Of a stretch of 45,168 nucleotides of DNA, positions 1 to 7,962 are shown piece after piece (the first letter of the stretch is position 1; each line of letters opens with the position of its first letter). Under the pieces are notes generated by a model. That model was not told the origin of the DNA. It did not search any database and was given only the letters and a program-made list of their open reading frames with translations. The translations under genes were made by a program, and so were the position numbers. The stretch comes from an uncultured Mesorhizobium sp. (GTDB lineage: Bacteria > Pseudomonadota > Alphaproteobacteria > Rhizobiales > Rhizobiaceae), in contig CALFXR010000007.1 of assembly GCA_937958475.1 (NCBI GenBank), positions 1 through 45,168 of the forward strand, given 5' to 3'.

Positions 1-690
1 GCCCTTGAACTCGAGTCCCTCGCGCCCGACGGCTATCGCGTAGCGGCGAGCCTGCGACGAGGATTCCACCAGGTAGAGGTAGCGGGCGCCGGTATCGATG
101 ACGATCGTGCCGCGCTTGTAGCCGGTGAAGGACACCGTCTGCGGCTCGAAGTCGGACTTCACCCGGAACTTCTTCTTGGCGTCCTTGGCCGCCAGAGCAG
201 CGTCGAGCGCGCGCGTCTCGGGAAGGAGTCTCCCCGTGGAACTCCCGCCGAAGATCGATGAGAAGATGTCGCGGTTTTCCGGCTTCACCTCGCTGCGCAA
301 TTCGCCGTTGTTCCCCGTCGAGACGATCTCGAGAACCGGTTCCGCGGGTTCGGCCGGCTTCACGGCCTTCGCCTTCTTCGACTTCGGGTCCGGCTTGGCG
401 GCCACGGCGGGTTTCGCTGGCTGGGTCGGCTTGAACAGCGTCGAGAAGAAATCGCCCGACTCGGCCTTCGTCGCGTCGGTGGTCGGCGCAATCTGTTTCT
501 TGTTCTTCGCGGACTTGTTCTTGGCGGCGCTGGACGTGACCTTCTTCTTCGCCGGCTTTTCCGGCTTCTCCGGGGTCACCGAGGCGGTCGTCTGGATCCT
601 GTCGACCGTGGTTTCCGCGAAGGTGGGCGCGGACAGTCCGATCGCGAGGACGGCGCTGACGCCGAGCAGTACCAGTGTGCGGATCATCAT
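1..690 (-). CDS. L,D-transpeptidase (YkuD family), 3' end missing
   Basis: The window cuts this gene; 230 N-terminal residues are visible. A signal peptide (about residues 1-25, hydrophobic VLLGVSAVLAIGL then APTFA) directs it to the periplasm. Residues about 26-165 are a low-complexity Lys/Ala/Pro-rich region that probably spans or binds the envelope. The last 40 residues (GTIVIDTGARYLYLV, then YAIAVGREG) match the start of the YkuD/ErfK fold of L,D-transpeptidases, which make 3-3 peptidoglycan crosslinks or attach proteins to peptidoglycan. The catalytic Cys/His motif lies beyond position 1 and cannot be checked. Start: two adjacent ATG codons at 690 and 687; the first is given. It lies downstream of secG on the same strand, with a 255-base gap that suggests its own promoter. 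Family assignment is good, but activity cannot be confirmed from the fragment. Confidence 0.85.
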   Translation of the reverse strand, partial: MMIRTLVLLGVSAVLAIGLSAPTFAETTVDRIQTTASVTPEKPEKPAKKKVTSSAAKNKSAKNKKQIAPTTDATKAESGDFFSTLFKPTQPAKPAVAAKPDPKSKKAKAVKPAEPAEPVLEIVSTGNNGELRSEVKPENRDIFSSIFGGSSTGRLLPETRALDAALAAKDAKKKFRVKSDFEPQTVSFTGYKRGTIVIDTGARYLYLVESSSQARRYAIAVGREGLEFKG

Positions 691-945
691 GTTGCGATAC
701 CTGAGACTATCGATGTCTGGAGTGCAGCGCGGACCAATTGCCAAGCCCTGTCCGACACTGCCGATGGCCGATTTATAAGCGCTTAATAACATACCCCTCA
801 ACTCGGGATCGCTCCGGAATCAACGGGATACCTGCCCTGCCCCGTTCATCGCGACCGAGTGTGGCCGATCGACAACAGAAACATGCGAGCGCCATTGCGC
901 CGAAACCAAGGCGATCCCGGCACTCCAGGCGATCGTTGGCGTGAT

Positions 946-1344
946 CTACTGGCTGTTGGGAACGGCCGGCTGCGCCGGCTGGGCGGCGTCGGCCGGCGGC
1001 GTGGCCGCTCCGTTCGTCGCCGGAGGCTGCGCTGCGTCCGAACCGCCGAGTTGGTCGAGAACGCCCGATCCGCCGTCCTGTTCGCCTTGCGCGGGAGGAC
1101 GATCGAGGATGTCGATGGGACGCTCGCCATAGCGGGCGAGGATCGACAGCGCCAGCGAGGTGACGAAGAACGCGACCGCCAGGATCGCCGTGGTGCGCGT
1201 CAGCGCGTTCGCGGCGCCGCGCGCGGTCATGAAGCCGGATCCGCCGCCGATACCGAGACCTCCGCCTTCCGAGCGCTGAAGCAGGACGACGCCGACCAGG
1301 GCGATCACGACCATCAGGTGGATGACGATGAGGATGGTTTCCAT
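946..1344 (-). CDS. secG: Protein translocase subunit SecG
   Basis: A 132-residue SecG, the small accessory subunit of the SecYEG inner-membrane channel for protein export. Two membrane helices are visible (about residues 3-22 and 53-70), separated by the typical glycine-rich cytoplasmic loop (EGGGLGIGGGSGF). The C-terminal 60 residues form an Ala/Pro/Gln-rich tail, common in alphaproteobacterial SecG and absent from the shorter E. coli protein. The ATG at 1344 was chosen because the helix starts immediately after it; the in-frame upstream extension is not SecG-like. tpiA lies upstream on the same strand with a 150-base gap containing a good promoter (1400-1428), so secG is probably transcribed at least partly on its own. 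The tpiA-secG order is widespread among bacteria. Confidence 0.95.
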   Translation of the reverse strand: METILIVIHLMVVIALVGVVLLQRSEGGGLGIGGGSGFMTARGAANALTRTTAILAVAFFVTSLALSILARYGERPIDILDRPPAQGEQDGGSGVLDQLGGSDAAQPPATNGAATPPADAAQPAQPAVPNSQ

Positions 1345-1399
1345 GGAGAATTCCGGCTTTCTGCGGAGATGCGGCGACCGCCACTGACACGGCGGCGGC

Positions 1400-1428
1400 T
1401 CAATACACGGGTTTGGCGGCCATTCCAA
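1400..1428 (-). promoter_or_regulatory. Probable sigma-70 promoter of secG
   Basis: On the minus strand TTGGAA (1428-1423) is followed after 17 bases by TATTGA (1405-1400), a good match to housekeeping -35 and -10 elements with ideal spacing. Transcription would begin near 1393, about 50 bases before the secG ATG. Prediction from sequence only. Confidence 0.55.
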
Positions 1429-1494
1429 GCCCACGGGGCGAATATGGGTGCGGGCTCGGCCCTTTTCAAACCGCGATCAAGCCCGGGCGGACGC

Positions 1495-2268
1495 TCAGGC
1501 GAGCTTGTAGTAGGCCTCGGCGATTCCGAGGAAGTCCGCGGCCTTCAGGCTGGCGCCGCCGACCAGCGCGCCGTCGACATTGGCGACGGCCAGCAACTCC
1601 CGGGCATTGGAAGGCTTCACCGAGCCGCCGTAGAGGATGCGCATCTTCTGCGCCTGTTCGCCGATGCGGGCGGCGAGCCGGTCGCGGATGTGGGCGTGCG
1701 CCCCGGCGACGTCGCCGGCCGTGGGCGTCAGCCCCGTGCCGATCGCCCAGACCGGCTCGTAGGCGACGATCGCCGTCACCGGCGTCGCCTGCAGGGGAAC
1801 GGAGCCGGCGATCTGCCGGGAAAGGACGTCCAGCGTCGAGCCGGCCTCGCGCTCCGCCCGCGTCTCGCCGATGCAGATCACCGCGACGAGCCCCGCGCGC
1901 CACGCCGCTTCCGCCTTGGCCAGTACGGTGGCGTCGGTTTCCCCGTGATCGGCCCGCCGTTCGGAATGGCCGACGATGACGTGGCTGGCGCCTGCGTCCT
2001 TCAGCATTTCGGCCGAAACGTCGCCGGTATGGGCGCCGCTGACGGCGGCATGGCAGTCCTGGCCGCCGATGCGAACGGGCGTGCGCCCTCCCCCGACGGC
2101 GTCGGCCGCGCGCGACAGCAGCGTCGCCGGAACGCAGACCAGGCTTTCCGTCTCGGCATCGAGGCCGCTCATGAACCCTTGCGCGATCACCCGCAGCTCG
2201 GCGAGCGATTCCCCGGTACCGTTCATTTTCCAGTTGCCGGCGACCAGCGGGCGGATACCAGGTGTCAT
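1495..2268 (-). CDS. tpiA: Triosephosphate isomerase
   Basis: A 257-residue TIM-barrel enzyme interconverting dihydroxyacetone phosphate and glyceraldehyde 3-phosphate in glycolysis and gluconeogenesis, in the cytoplasm. The catalytic residues are present: Lys14 in GNWKMN, His101 in IVGHSERR and Glu171 in AYEPVWAIGTG. The phosphate-binding ALVGGASL segment is near the C-terminus. Length is normal for the family. The ATG at 2268 places NWKMN at its usual distance from the N-terminus; an upstream in-frame extension of 26 residues is not conserved-looking. It is divergent from ppiD, so the 162-base gap 2269-2430 should hold both promoters, though I see no convincing pair. secG follows on the same strand. 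Confidence 0.97.
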   Translation of the reverse strand: MTPGIRPLVAGNWKMNGTGESLAELRVIAQGFMSGLDAETESLVCVPATLLSRAADAVGGGRTPVRIGGQDCHAAVSGAHTGDVSAEMLKDAGASHVIVGHSERRADHGETDATVLAKAEAAWRAGLVAVICIGETRAEREAGSTLDVLSRQIAGSVPLQATPVTAIVAYEPVWAIGTGLTPTAGDVAGAHAHIRDRLAARIGEQAQKMRILYGGSVKPSNARELLAVANVDGALVGGASLKAADFLGIAEAYYKLA

Positions 2269-2430
2269 TGACGAAGCCTCCAGACGCGTCGACCGTACGC
2301 TGCGGGCACGGTCCGAAGCCAGCCTCCTATCAAAAAGCGGAGACAAAGCAATCGACAGCGGCGGCCGGGAACGCTATTGCCGTGCCTTCGATGGCAAACG
2401 CCGAAGCCTAGCGCCGGACCGGACAACGAC

Positions 2431-4320
2431 ATGCTCGACGCCCTCAGAAATGCCGCGGGAACCTGGGTCGCCAAACTCCTGCTGATCCTCCTGGTCGTCA
2501 GTTTTGCCGTATGGGGCATTTCCGGACAGATCTCCGGCGGATTCGGCGGCAGCAAGGTCGTGACCGTTGGCGGCACGTCCGTGTCTATCAAGGATTACCG
2601 GCTCGCCTATGACAGGCAGCTCTCGATCCTGTCGCAACAGCTCGGCCAGAGGATATCCCGCGAGCAGGCGACGGCCTTCGGCATCGACCAGCAGGTCCTG
2701 GCCCAGCTCGTCGCCGGCGCGGTGCTCGACGAACAGGCGCGCAAGCTCGGCCTCGGCCTCTCCAAGGACCGTCTGGCGGCGCTGACGCGCGAAGACCCGG
2801 CATTCCAGGGATCCGACGGCAAGTTCAACCGCCAGCAGTTCGACTACGTCCTGCGCGAGGTGGGCATGACGGCCGAAGACTATCTGCGCAACCGGCAGCA
2901 GGTCGCCATACGCCAGCAGATCGTCGAAGCCGTGTCGGACGGTCTCGATGCGCCCGCGGCATTCCTCTCCGCCGTGGCGCTCTATCGCGGCGAGGACCGC
3001 ACGGCCGACTACGTCGTCCTGCCGCGGTCGCTGGTCGAGCCGATCGAGACGCCGCCGGATGCCGACCTCGCCGCGTGGTTCGAGGAGCGCAAGGCGAGCT
3101 ACGCTGCGCCTGAATATCGCAAGATCGCCTACATCAAGCTCGAGGCCGAAGACATCGCCGATCCGTCGGCCATCAGCGAGGAACAGGTCGCCAAGGACTA
3201 CGAGGCCAACAAGGCGCGTTATACGACGCCGGAACGGCGTACCCTCGAGCAGATCGTCTTTGCAAACGAGGAGACCGCGGCGGCGGCCCGCGCCAGCCTG
3301 AACGGGGGCTCGACGTTCGAGGAGATCGTCGCCGCGCAGGGCAAGGCCATGGCCGATGTCAAGCTGGGCACCTTCTCCCGGACCGAGGTCGCCGATCCCG
3401 CGGTGGCCGAGGCCGTCTTCGCGCTCGCCGCCAATCAGGTCAGCGATGTGATCAAGGGCGCCTTCGGCCCCGTCCTCGTCCGCGTGACCGCGATCGAGCC
3501 CGAGGTCGTTAGGCCGCTCGACGAGGTGAAGGATGAGATCCGCCGCGATCTCGCCGTCGCCGAGGCCAGCCGCATCATCTTCGACGTCCATGATTCCTAC
3601 GAGGACGCGCGCGCCGGCGGCGCGTCGATGCGCGAGGCCGCCGAGAAGCTCAAGCTCACCGTCCGCACCGTCGAGGCGATCGATCGCAGCGCCCAGCGTC
3701 CCGACGGCACGGTCGTCAACGACCTGCCGCAGTCTGCCGAACTGATCCGCGCCGCCTTCGAGACCGAGCCGGGCGTCGAGAATCCGCCGCTCAACATCGC
3801 CGGCAACGGTTTCCTGTTCTACGAGATCGAGGGGGTCGCCCCTGCCCGTGATCGCACACTCGACGAGGTTCGCGACCGCGTCATCGCCGACTGGACGTCC
3901 ACCACGGCCGCGTCGCGGCTGGCGGCCAAGGCCGAGGACCTGGCGAAGCGCGCCCGCGACGGCGCCGGACTCGACGTGATCGCCACCGAACTCGGCGTCG
4001 AGAAACAGACCAAGCGCGGCCTGAAGCGCGAGGCCGACGACGTCGACTTCGGCAAGTCGGGCGTCGCCGACGTCTTCGCCCTGGCGCCGAACGGGATCGG
4101 CATCACCGCTTCCCCTCAAGGCGATGCGCGTATCCTGTTCAAGGTCACCGAGGTGTTCGAGCCCGCCGCCAGCGGTCCCGACGCGGTACCGGAGGACGCA
4201 CGCAAGGCGTTCTCGTCGGGAATGGCGGACGATCTTCTCGACGAACTCGTCGCCGTCCTCCAGGCCGAGTACGGCGTCAGCATCGACCGCGCCGCGATCA
4301 GCCAGGCGCTGACGTTCTGA
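2431..4320 (+). CDS. ppiD: PpiD-like membrane-anchored periplasmic chaperone / peptidylprolyl isomerase
   Basis: A 629-residue protein with one N-terminal membrane helix (about residues 12-34, LLLILLVVSFAVWGISG). A SurA-N-like helical domain (residues about 40-170) follows, then a parvulin PPIC-type domain near the middle and a long C-terminal region. The architecture is that of PpiD, an inner-membrane-anchored chaperone that works with the Sec translocon to fold exported proteins. In E. coli PpiD the PPIase domain is inactive, so isomerase activity here is not assured. The ATG at 2431 starts the conserved MLDALRNAAGTW segment typical of alphaproteobacterial homologues. It is the first gene of a tight plus-strand cluster: trpD begins 7 bases after its stop. 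Linkage to trpD is common in Rhizobiales. Confidence 0.9.
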   Translation: MLDALRNAAGTWVAKLLLILLVVSFAVWGISGQISGGFGGSKVVTVGGTSVSIKDYRLAYDRQLSILSQQLGQRISREQATAFGIDQQVLAQLVAGAVLDEQARKLGLGLSKDRLAALTREDPAFQGSDGKFNRQQFDYVLREVGMTAEDYLRNRQQVAIRQQIVEAVSDGLDAPAAFLSAVALYRGEDRTADYVVLPRSLVEPIETPPDADLAAWFEERKASYAAPEYRKIAYIKLEAEDIADPSAISEEQVAKDYEANKARYTTPERRTLEQIVFANEETAAAARASLNGGSTFEEIVAAQGKAMADVKLGTFSRTEVADPAVAEAVFALAANQVSDVIKGAFGPVLVRVTAIEPEVVRPLDEVKDEIRRDLAVAEASRIIFDVHDSYEDARAGGASMREAAEKLKLTVRTVEAIDRSAQRPDGTVVNDLPQSAELIRAAFETEPGVENPPLNIAGNGFLFYEIEGVAPARDRTLDEVRDRVIADWTSTTAASRLAAKAEDLAKRARDGAGLDVIATELGVEKQTKRGLKREADDVDFGKSGVADVFALAPNGIGITASPQGDARILFKVTEVFEPAASGPDAVPEDARKAFSSGMADDLLDELVAVLQAEYGVSIDRAAISQALTF

Positions 4321-4327
4321 GGCGGGC

Positions 4328-5338
4328 ATGAGCGACCTCAAGGGATATATCGGCACCATCGCCACCGGCAGGAGGCTCTCCTTCGAGGAGGCGCGCAACG
4401 CCTTCGGCGTGATCATGTCCGGCGAAGCGACGCCGAGCCAGATCGGCGCGTTCCTGATGGGCCTGCGCGTCCGCGGCGAGACGGTCGAGGAGATCTCCGG
4501 CGCAGTCGCGGTGATGCGCGAGAAGATGCTGACGGTCGAAGCGCCGGCCGGCGCGGTCGACATCGTCGGCACCGGCGGCGACGGCTCGCACTCGGTCAAC
4601 ATCTCCTCGGCCTCGGCCTTCGTCATCGCCGGCGCCGGCGTGCCCGTCGCCAAGCACGGCAACCGCGGTCTGTCGTCCCAGACCGGCGCCGCGGACGTGC
4701 TCGTGGCGCTCGGCATCAAGATCGACCAGCCGGCCGATGCCATCGGCGGCTTCATCCGCGACGCCGGCATCGGCTTCATGTTCGCGCCGTCCCATCATCC
4801 GGCGATGCGCCATGTCGGTCCGACGCGCGTCGAGCTCGGCACGCGCACCATCTTCAACCTGCTCGGGCCGTTGTCGAATCCGGCCGGCGTGAAGCGGCAG
4901 ATGGTCGGCGTGTTCGCGCCCGAATGGGTCGAGCCGATCGCGGAGACGCTCGCCAAGCTCGGTGCGGAATCGGCCTGGGTCGTCCACGGCGACGGTTACG
5001 ACGAGATCACCACAACCGGCGAGACGACGGTTGCCGAACTCTCCGACGGAAAGATCCGCGTCTTCGCGGTGACGCCTGAGGAATTCGGCCTGCCCCGCCA
5101 CGCCAGGGAAGACCTGCGCGGCGGCGACGCTGCCTACAACGCGGCGGCGCTGCGCGGCGTGCTGGCGGGAAAGCCGGGCGCCTATCGCGACACCGTGCTG
5201 ATGAACGCGGGAGCGGGCCTCTTGGTCGCCGGCAAGGCGGCAAACCTGGCGGAAGGCATCGAGCTGGCGCGCGCCTCGATCGACGGCGGCGGCGCCATGC
5301 GCGTCCTCGACCGGCTGGTGGCGCTGTCGAACGGATAG
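4328..5338 (+). CDS. trpD: Anthranilate phosphoribosyltransferase
   Basis: A 336-residue enzyme transferring phosphoribose from PRPP to anthranilate, the second step of tryptophan synthesis, in the cytoplasm. The PRPP-binding glycine-rich loop DIVGTGGDGSHSVNISS, the KHGNRG motif and the HHPAMRHVGPTR segment are all present at family-typical positions. It starts 7 bases after ppiD and ends 4 bases before trpC, so the three are surely cotranscribed. No trpE or trpG lies here; many Rhizobiales carry a fused TrpEG elsewhere, which would explain why the operon starts at trpD. No leader peptide or attenuator is visible ahead of it, since ppiD directly precedes it. Confidence 0.97.
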   Translation: MSDLKGYIGTIATGRRLSFEEARNAFGVIMSGEATPSQIGAFLMGLRVRGETVEEISGAVAVMREKMLTVEAPAGAVDIVGTGGDGSHSVNISSASAFVIAGAGVPVAKHGNRGLSSQTGAADVLVALGIKIDQPADAIGGFIRDAGIGFMFAPSHHPAMRHVGPTRVELGTRTIFNLLGPLSNPAGVKRQMVGVFAPEWVEPIAETLAKLGAESAWVVHGDGYDEITTTGETTVAELSDGKIRVFAVTPEEFGLPRHAREDLRGGDAAYNAAALRGVLAGKPGAYRDTVLMNAGAGLLVAGKAANLAEGIELARASIDGGGAMRVLDRLVALSNG

Positions 5339-5342
5339 GACC

Positions 5343-6155
5343 ATGGCCGACATCCTGCGCAAGATCGAGGCCTACAAGCGCGAGGAGATCGCCGCGGCGA
5401 AGGCGCGCACACCTCTCGCCGAGCTGAAGGCGGCCTGCCGCGACATGGCGAAGCCCCGCGGTTTCCTCGCCGCCCTCGAGACCAGGCGCGCCGCCGGCCG
5501 CTTCGCTTTGATCGCCGAGATCAAGAAGGCCTCGCCGTCGAAGGGCCTCATCCGTGCCGATTTCGACCCGCCCGCCCTCGCCAGGGCCTATGCCGAAGGC
5601 GGCGCCGCCTGCCTCTCGGTGCTGACCGACGCCCCCTCCTTCCAGGGCGCGCCGGAGTACCTCGCCGCGGCGCGCGATGCGTGCGGCCTGCCGGCGCTGC
5701 GCAAGGACTTTCTCTTCGACGCCTACCAGGTCCACGAGGCGCGCGCCTGGGGCGCCGACGCCATCCTGGTGATCATGGCGAGCCTCTCCGACGACGACGC
5801 GCGGGCGCTCGAGGACACCGCCTTCGCGCTCGGCATGGACGTGCTCGTGGAAGTCCACGACGAGGCCGAGATGGAACGCGCGCTGCGCCTGGAGTCGCGG
5901 TTGGTCGGCATCAACAATCGCAACCTGAGGACGTTCGAGGTCTCCCTCGAAACTTCCGAACGGCTCGCCCCGATGGTTCCCGGAACCCACCTCCTCGTCG
6001 GCGAGAGCGGCATCTTCACCCACGACGACTGCCTGCGGCTTTCACGCAGCGGCATCGGCACGTTCCTCGTCGGCGAAAGCCTGATGCGGCAACAGGACGT
6101 GGCGCGGGCCACGCGCAACCTGCTCGAAGGCGCCGCGGCCGCGGCCGCCGAGTAA
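5343..6155 (+). CDS. trpC: Indole-3-glycerol-phosphate synthase
   Basis: A 270-residue monofunctional TIM-barrel enzyme closing the indole ring from CdRP, the fourth step of tryptophan synthesis. Diagnostic segments: IAEIKKASPSKG with catalytic Lys near residues 61-62, LRKDFLFDAYQVHEAR, GINNRNLRTFEV and the C-terminal phosphate-binding VGESLMRQ. Unlike E. coli, it is not fused to TrpF. The start lies 4 bases after the trpD stop, and the AGGA of its ribosome-binding site overlaps that stop. moaC starts a single base after its own stop, so translation is probably coupled along the cluster. Confidence 0.97.
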   Translation: MADILRKIEAYKREEIAAAKARTPLAELKAACRDMAKPRGFLAALETRRAAGRFALIAEIKKASPSKGLIRADFDPPALARAYAEGGAACLSVLTDAPSFQGAPEYLAAARDACGLPALRKDFLFDAYQVHEARAWGADAILVIMASLSDDDARALEDTAFALGMDVLVEVHDEAEMERALRLESRLVGINNRNLRTFEVSLETSERLAPMVPGTHLLVGESGIFTHDDCLRLSRSGIGTFLVGESLMRQQDVARATRNLLEGAAAAAAE

Positions 6156-6156
6156 C

Positions 6157-6648
6157 ATGGGCGACGGACCGCAACTCACCCACATCGACGCCCGCGGCGA
6201 GGCGCACATGGTCGACGTCGGCGACAAGGCCGAGACGACCCGCACCGCGATCGCCGAAGGTTCGGTCACCATGCTGCCCGAGACGCTCGACATGATCCTC
6301 AGGGGCGACGCCAAGAAGGGCGACGTGCTCGGCGTGGCCCGCGTCGCCGGCATCATGGCGGCCAAGCGTACGCACGAGCTGGTGCCGCTCTGCCACCCGC
6401 TGCTGCTGACCAAGGTCTCGGTCGACATCGAGCCTGACCCTGCGCTTCCTGGTCTGCGCGTGACGGCCCTGGCGCGCGTCACGGGCAAGACCGGCGTCGA
6501 GATGGAGGCGCTGACGGCGGCCTCCGTCGCCTGCCTGACCATCTACGACATGGCCAAGGCGGTCGATCGTGGCATGGTCATCGGCGGTATCCGCCTGGTC
6601 GAGAAGACGGGCGGCAAGTCGGGCGACTACCGCGCCGGGGAGCGCTGA
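6157..6648 (+). CDS. moaC: Cyclic pyranopterin monophosphate synthase MoaC
   Basis: A 163-residue MoaC, which converts the 3',8-cyclo-GTP made by MoaA to cyclic pyranopterin monophosphate, the first stable intermediate of molybdenum cofactor synthesis. The hallmark LVPLCHPLLLTK motif and the KTGVEMEALTA...TIYDMAKA catalytic segment are both intact, and length is typical. It follows trpC by one base and precedes moeA by two, joining molybdopterin synthesis to the trp genes. moaA is not in the window. This trpC-moaC-moeA order is a known Rhizobiales arrangement rather than a local rearrangement. Confidence 0.97.
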   Translation: MGDGPQLTHIDARGEAHMVDVGDKAETTRTAIAEGSVTMLPETLDMILRGDAKKGDVLGVARVAGIMAAKRTHELVPLCHPLLLTKVSVDIEPDPALPGLRVTALARVTGKTGVEMEALTAASVACLTIYDMAKAVDRGMVIGGIRLVEKTGGKSGDYRAGER

Positions 6649-6650
6649 GC

Positions 6651-7862
6651 ATGGCGCTGCTTCCCGTCGACGAGGCGCTGGCCCGCCTGCTCGAGGACGT
6701 CGCGCCGACGGAGACCGAACTGCTGCCGCTGCACGAGGCCGCCGGCCGGGTTCTGGCTGGCGACATCGTCGCGCTGCGCACCCAGCCGCCCTTCGACGCA
6801 TCGGCGATGGACGGCTACGCGGTCCGTGCCGCGGATGTGCAGGTCGTAGGCGCGCGGCTTCGCGTCATCGGCGAGGCCCCTGCGGGCAGGCTCTTCCCGG
6901 GAACGGTCGGGCCGCACGAAGCGGTGCGCATCTTCACCGGCGCGCCGATGCCGGACGGCGCCGACACCGTGCTGATCCAGGAAAACACCCGCCGCATCGA
7001 CCCGCAGACGGTGGAAGTCACGGAACCGGTCGCAGCGATGAAGAACGTCCGGCTGCGCGGCCTCGATTTCCGCGAGGGCGACGTCCTCCTTCCTTCCGGC
7101 CGGCGTCTCGATTCCGCGGCCCTGTCGCTGGCGGCGTCGGCCAACCACCCGTCGCTGCCGGTCGCGCGCAAGCCGCTGGTCGCCGTCATCGCCACCGGCG
7201 ACGAACTGCTCCCGCCCGGCAGCGAGACCGGACCCGACCAGATCATCGCCTCGAACGTCTATGGCGTCGCCGCCGCCGCGCGCGAGGCCGGCGCCGACAT
7301 CGTCGACCTCGGCATCGCCCCCGACCGCAAGGAGGCGATCGCCGCGCTGGTGGACGAGGCGATCGCCCGGCGGGCCGACGTCATCGTCACGATCGGCGGC
7401 GCCTCGGTCGGCGACCACGACTTCATCCACGACGTGCTGACCTCGCAGGGCGTCGACCTCGCCTTCTGGAAGGTGGCCATGCGCCCCGGCAAGCCGCTGA
7501 TGTTCGGCCGCAAAGGCAGGACGCGCATCCTCGGCCTGCCCGGAAACCCGGTGGCGAGCCTGATTTGCTCCGAACTCTACCTGAAGCCGCTCGTCGCGCG
7601 GCTCTGCGGCACGGACTACGTCCAGGATGTGCGCGAGGCGGTGCTCGGCAAGGCCATGTCGGCCAACGACACGCGCCAGGACTATGTCCGCGCAGCGGTC
7701 CGGCGCGACGACGGACGCCTCGTCGCCACCGCCTTCGACGTGCAGGACTCCTCGATGCTGCAGATCCTCGCCCGGTCCGACGCCCTCATCATCCGTCCGC
7801 CTTTCGCCCCGGCGGCCGCGGCCGGTGCGACGTGCCGCGTGCTCATGCTGAACAAATCGTAG
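6651..7862 (+). CDS. moeA: Molybdopterin molybdenumtransferase MoeA
   Basis: A 403-residue MoeA that inserts molybdate into adenylylated molybdopterin to give active cofactor. Visible family motifs are DASAMDGYAVR in domain I, the MoCF-fold segments VIATGDEL, TIGGASVGDHDF, MRPGKPLMFG and LPGNPVAS, and the C-terminal domain IV. Length and motif order are normal. The ATG follows the moaC stop by two bases, so translation is likely coupled. It is the last gene of the ppiD cluster; 100 bases separate it from lexA, which has its own regulated promoter. I see no clear intrinsic terminator after moeA, so read-through into lexA is possible. Confidence 0.96.
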   Translation: MALLPVDEALARLLEDVAPTETELLPLHEAAGRVLAGDIVALRTQPPFDASAMDGYAVRAADVQVVGARLRVIGEAPAGRLFPGTVGPHEAVRIFTGAPMPDGADTVLIQENTRRIDPQTVEVTEPVAAMKNVRLRGLDFREGDVLLPSGRRLDSAALSLAASANHPSLPVARKPLVAVIATGDELLPPGSETGPDQIIASNVYGVAAAAREAGADIVDLGIAPDRKEAIAALVDEAIARRADVIVTIGGASVGDHDFIHDVLTSQGVDLAFWKVAMRPGKPLMFGRKGRTRILGLPGNPVASLICSELYLKPLVARLCGTDYVQDVREAVLGKAMSANDTRQDYVRAAVRRDDGRLVATAFDVQDSSMLQILARSDALIIRPPFAPAAAAGATCRVLMLNKS

Positions 7863-7886
7863 ACGGCTTCATTAAAATTTAAGCAG

Positions 7887-7915
7887 TTGCGGAACACAAC
7901 TGGAACAGATAGTGT
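7887..7915 (+). promoter_or_regulatory. lexA promoter core
   Basis: TTGCGG (7887-7892) and TAGTGT (7910-7915) are spaced by 17 bases, a moderate match to housekeeping promoter elements. The LexA operator at 7892-7906 lies in the spacer, the expected position for autorepression. The match to consensus is modest; placement relative to the operator is the main support. Confidence 0.5.
7892..7906 (+). promoter_or_regulatory. SOS box (LexA operator), alphaproteobacterial type
   Basis: GAAC (7892-7895), seven bases, GAAC (7903-7906): the direct-repeat form GAAC-N7-GAAC (GTTC-N7-GTTC on the other strand) that LexA recognises in alphaproteobacteria, unlike the palindromic E. coli box. It lies 57 bases upstream of the lexA ATG, so lexA is probably autoregulated. 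Confidence 0.85.
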
Positions 7916-7962
7916 TTGTTCTGGTTTTGTTTTGAGGCCGATTCCGATTGGGGGGAACGCCG

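Noticed and set aside
691..945. Possible tRNA gene downstream of secG, as in E. coli
   Set aside because: No cloverleaf with a T-loop GTTCRA-type motif and acceptor pairing could be found in the 255-base gap.
2269..2430. Divergent promoter pair between tpiA and ppiD
   Set aside because: Only weak hexamer matches (for example TTGCTT and TAGGAG on the minus strand, 16 bases apart); not strong enough to list as a feature.
2374..4779. A minus-strand open frame of about 800 codons opposite ppiD and trpD
   Set aside because: Antisense shadow of two firmly identified genes.
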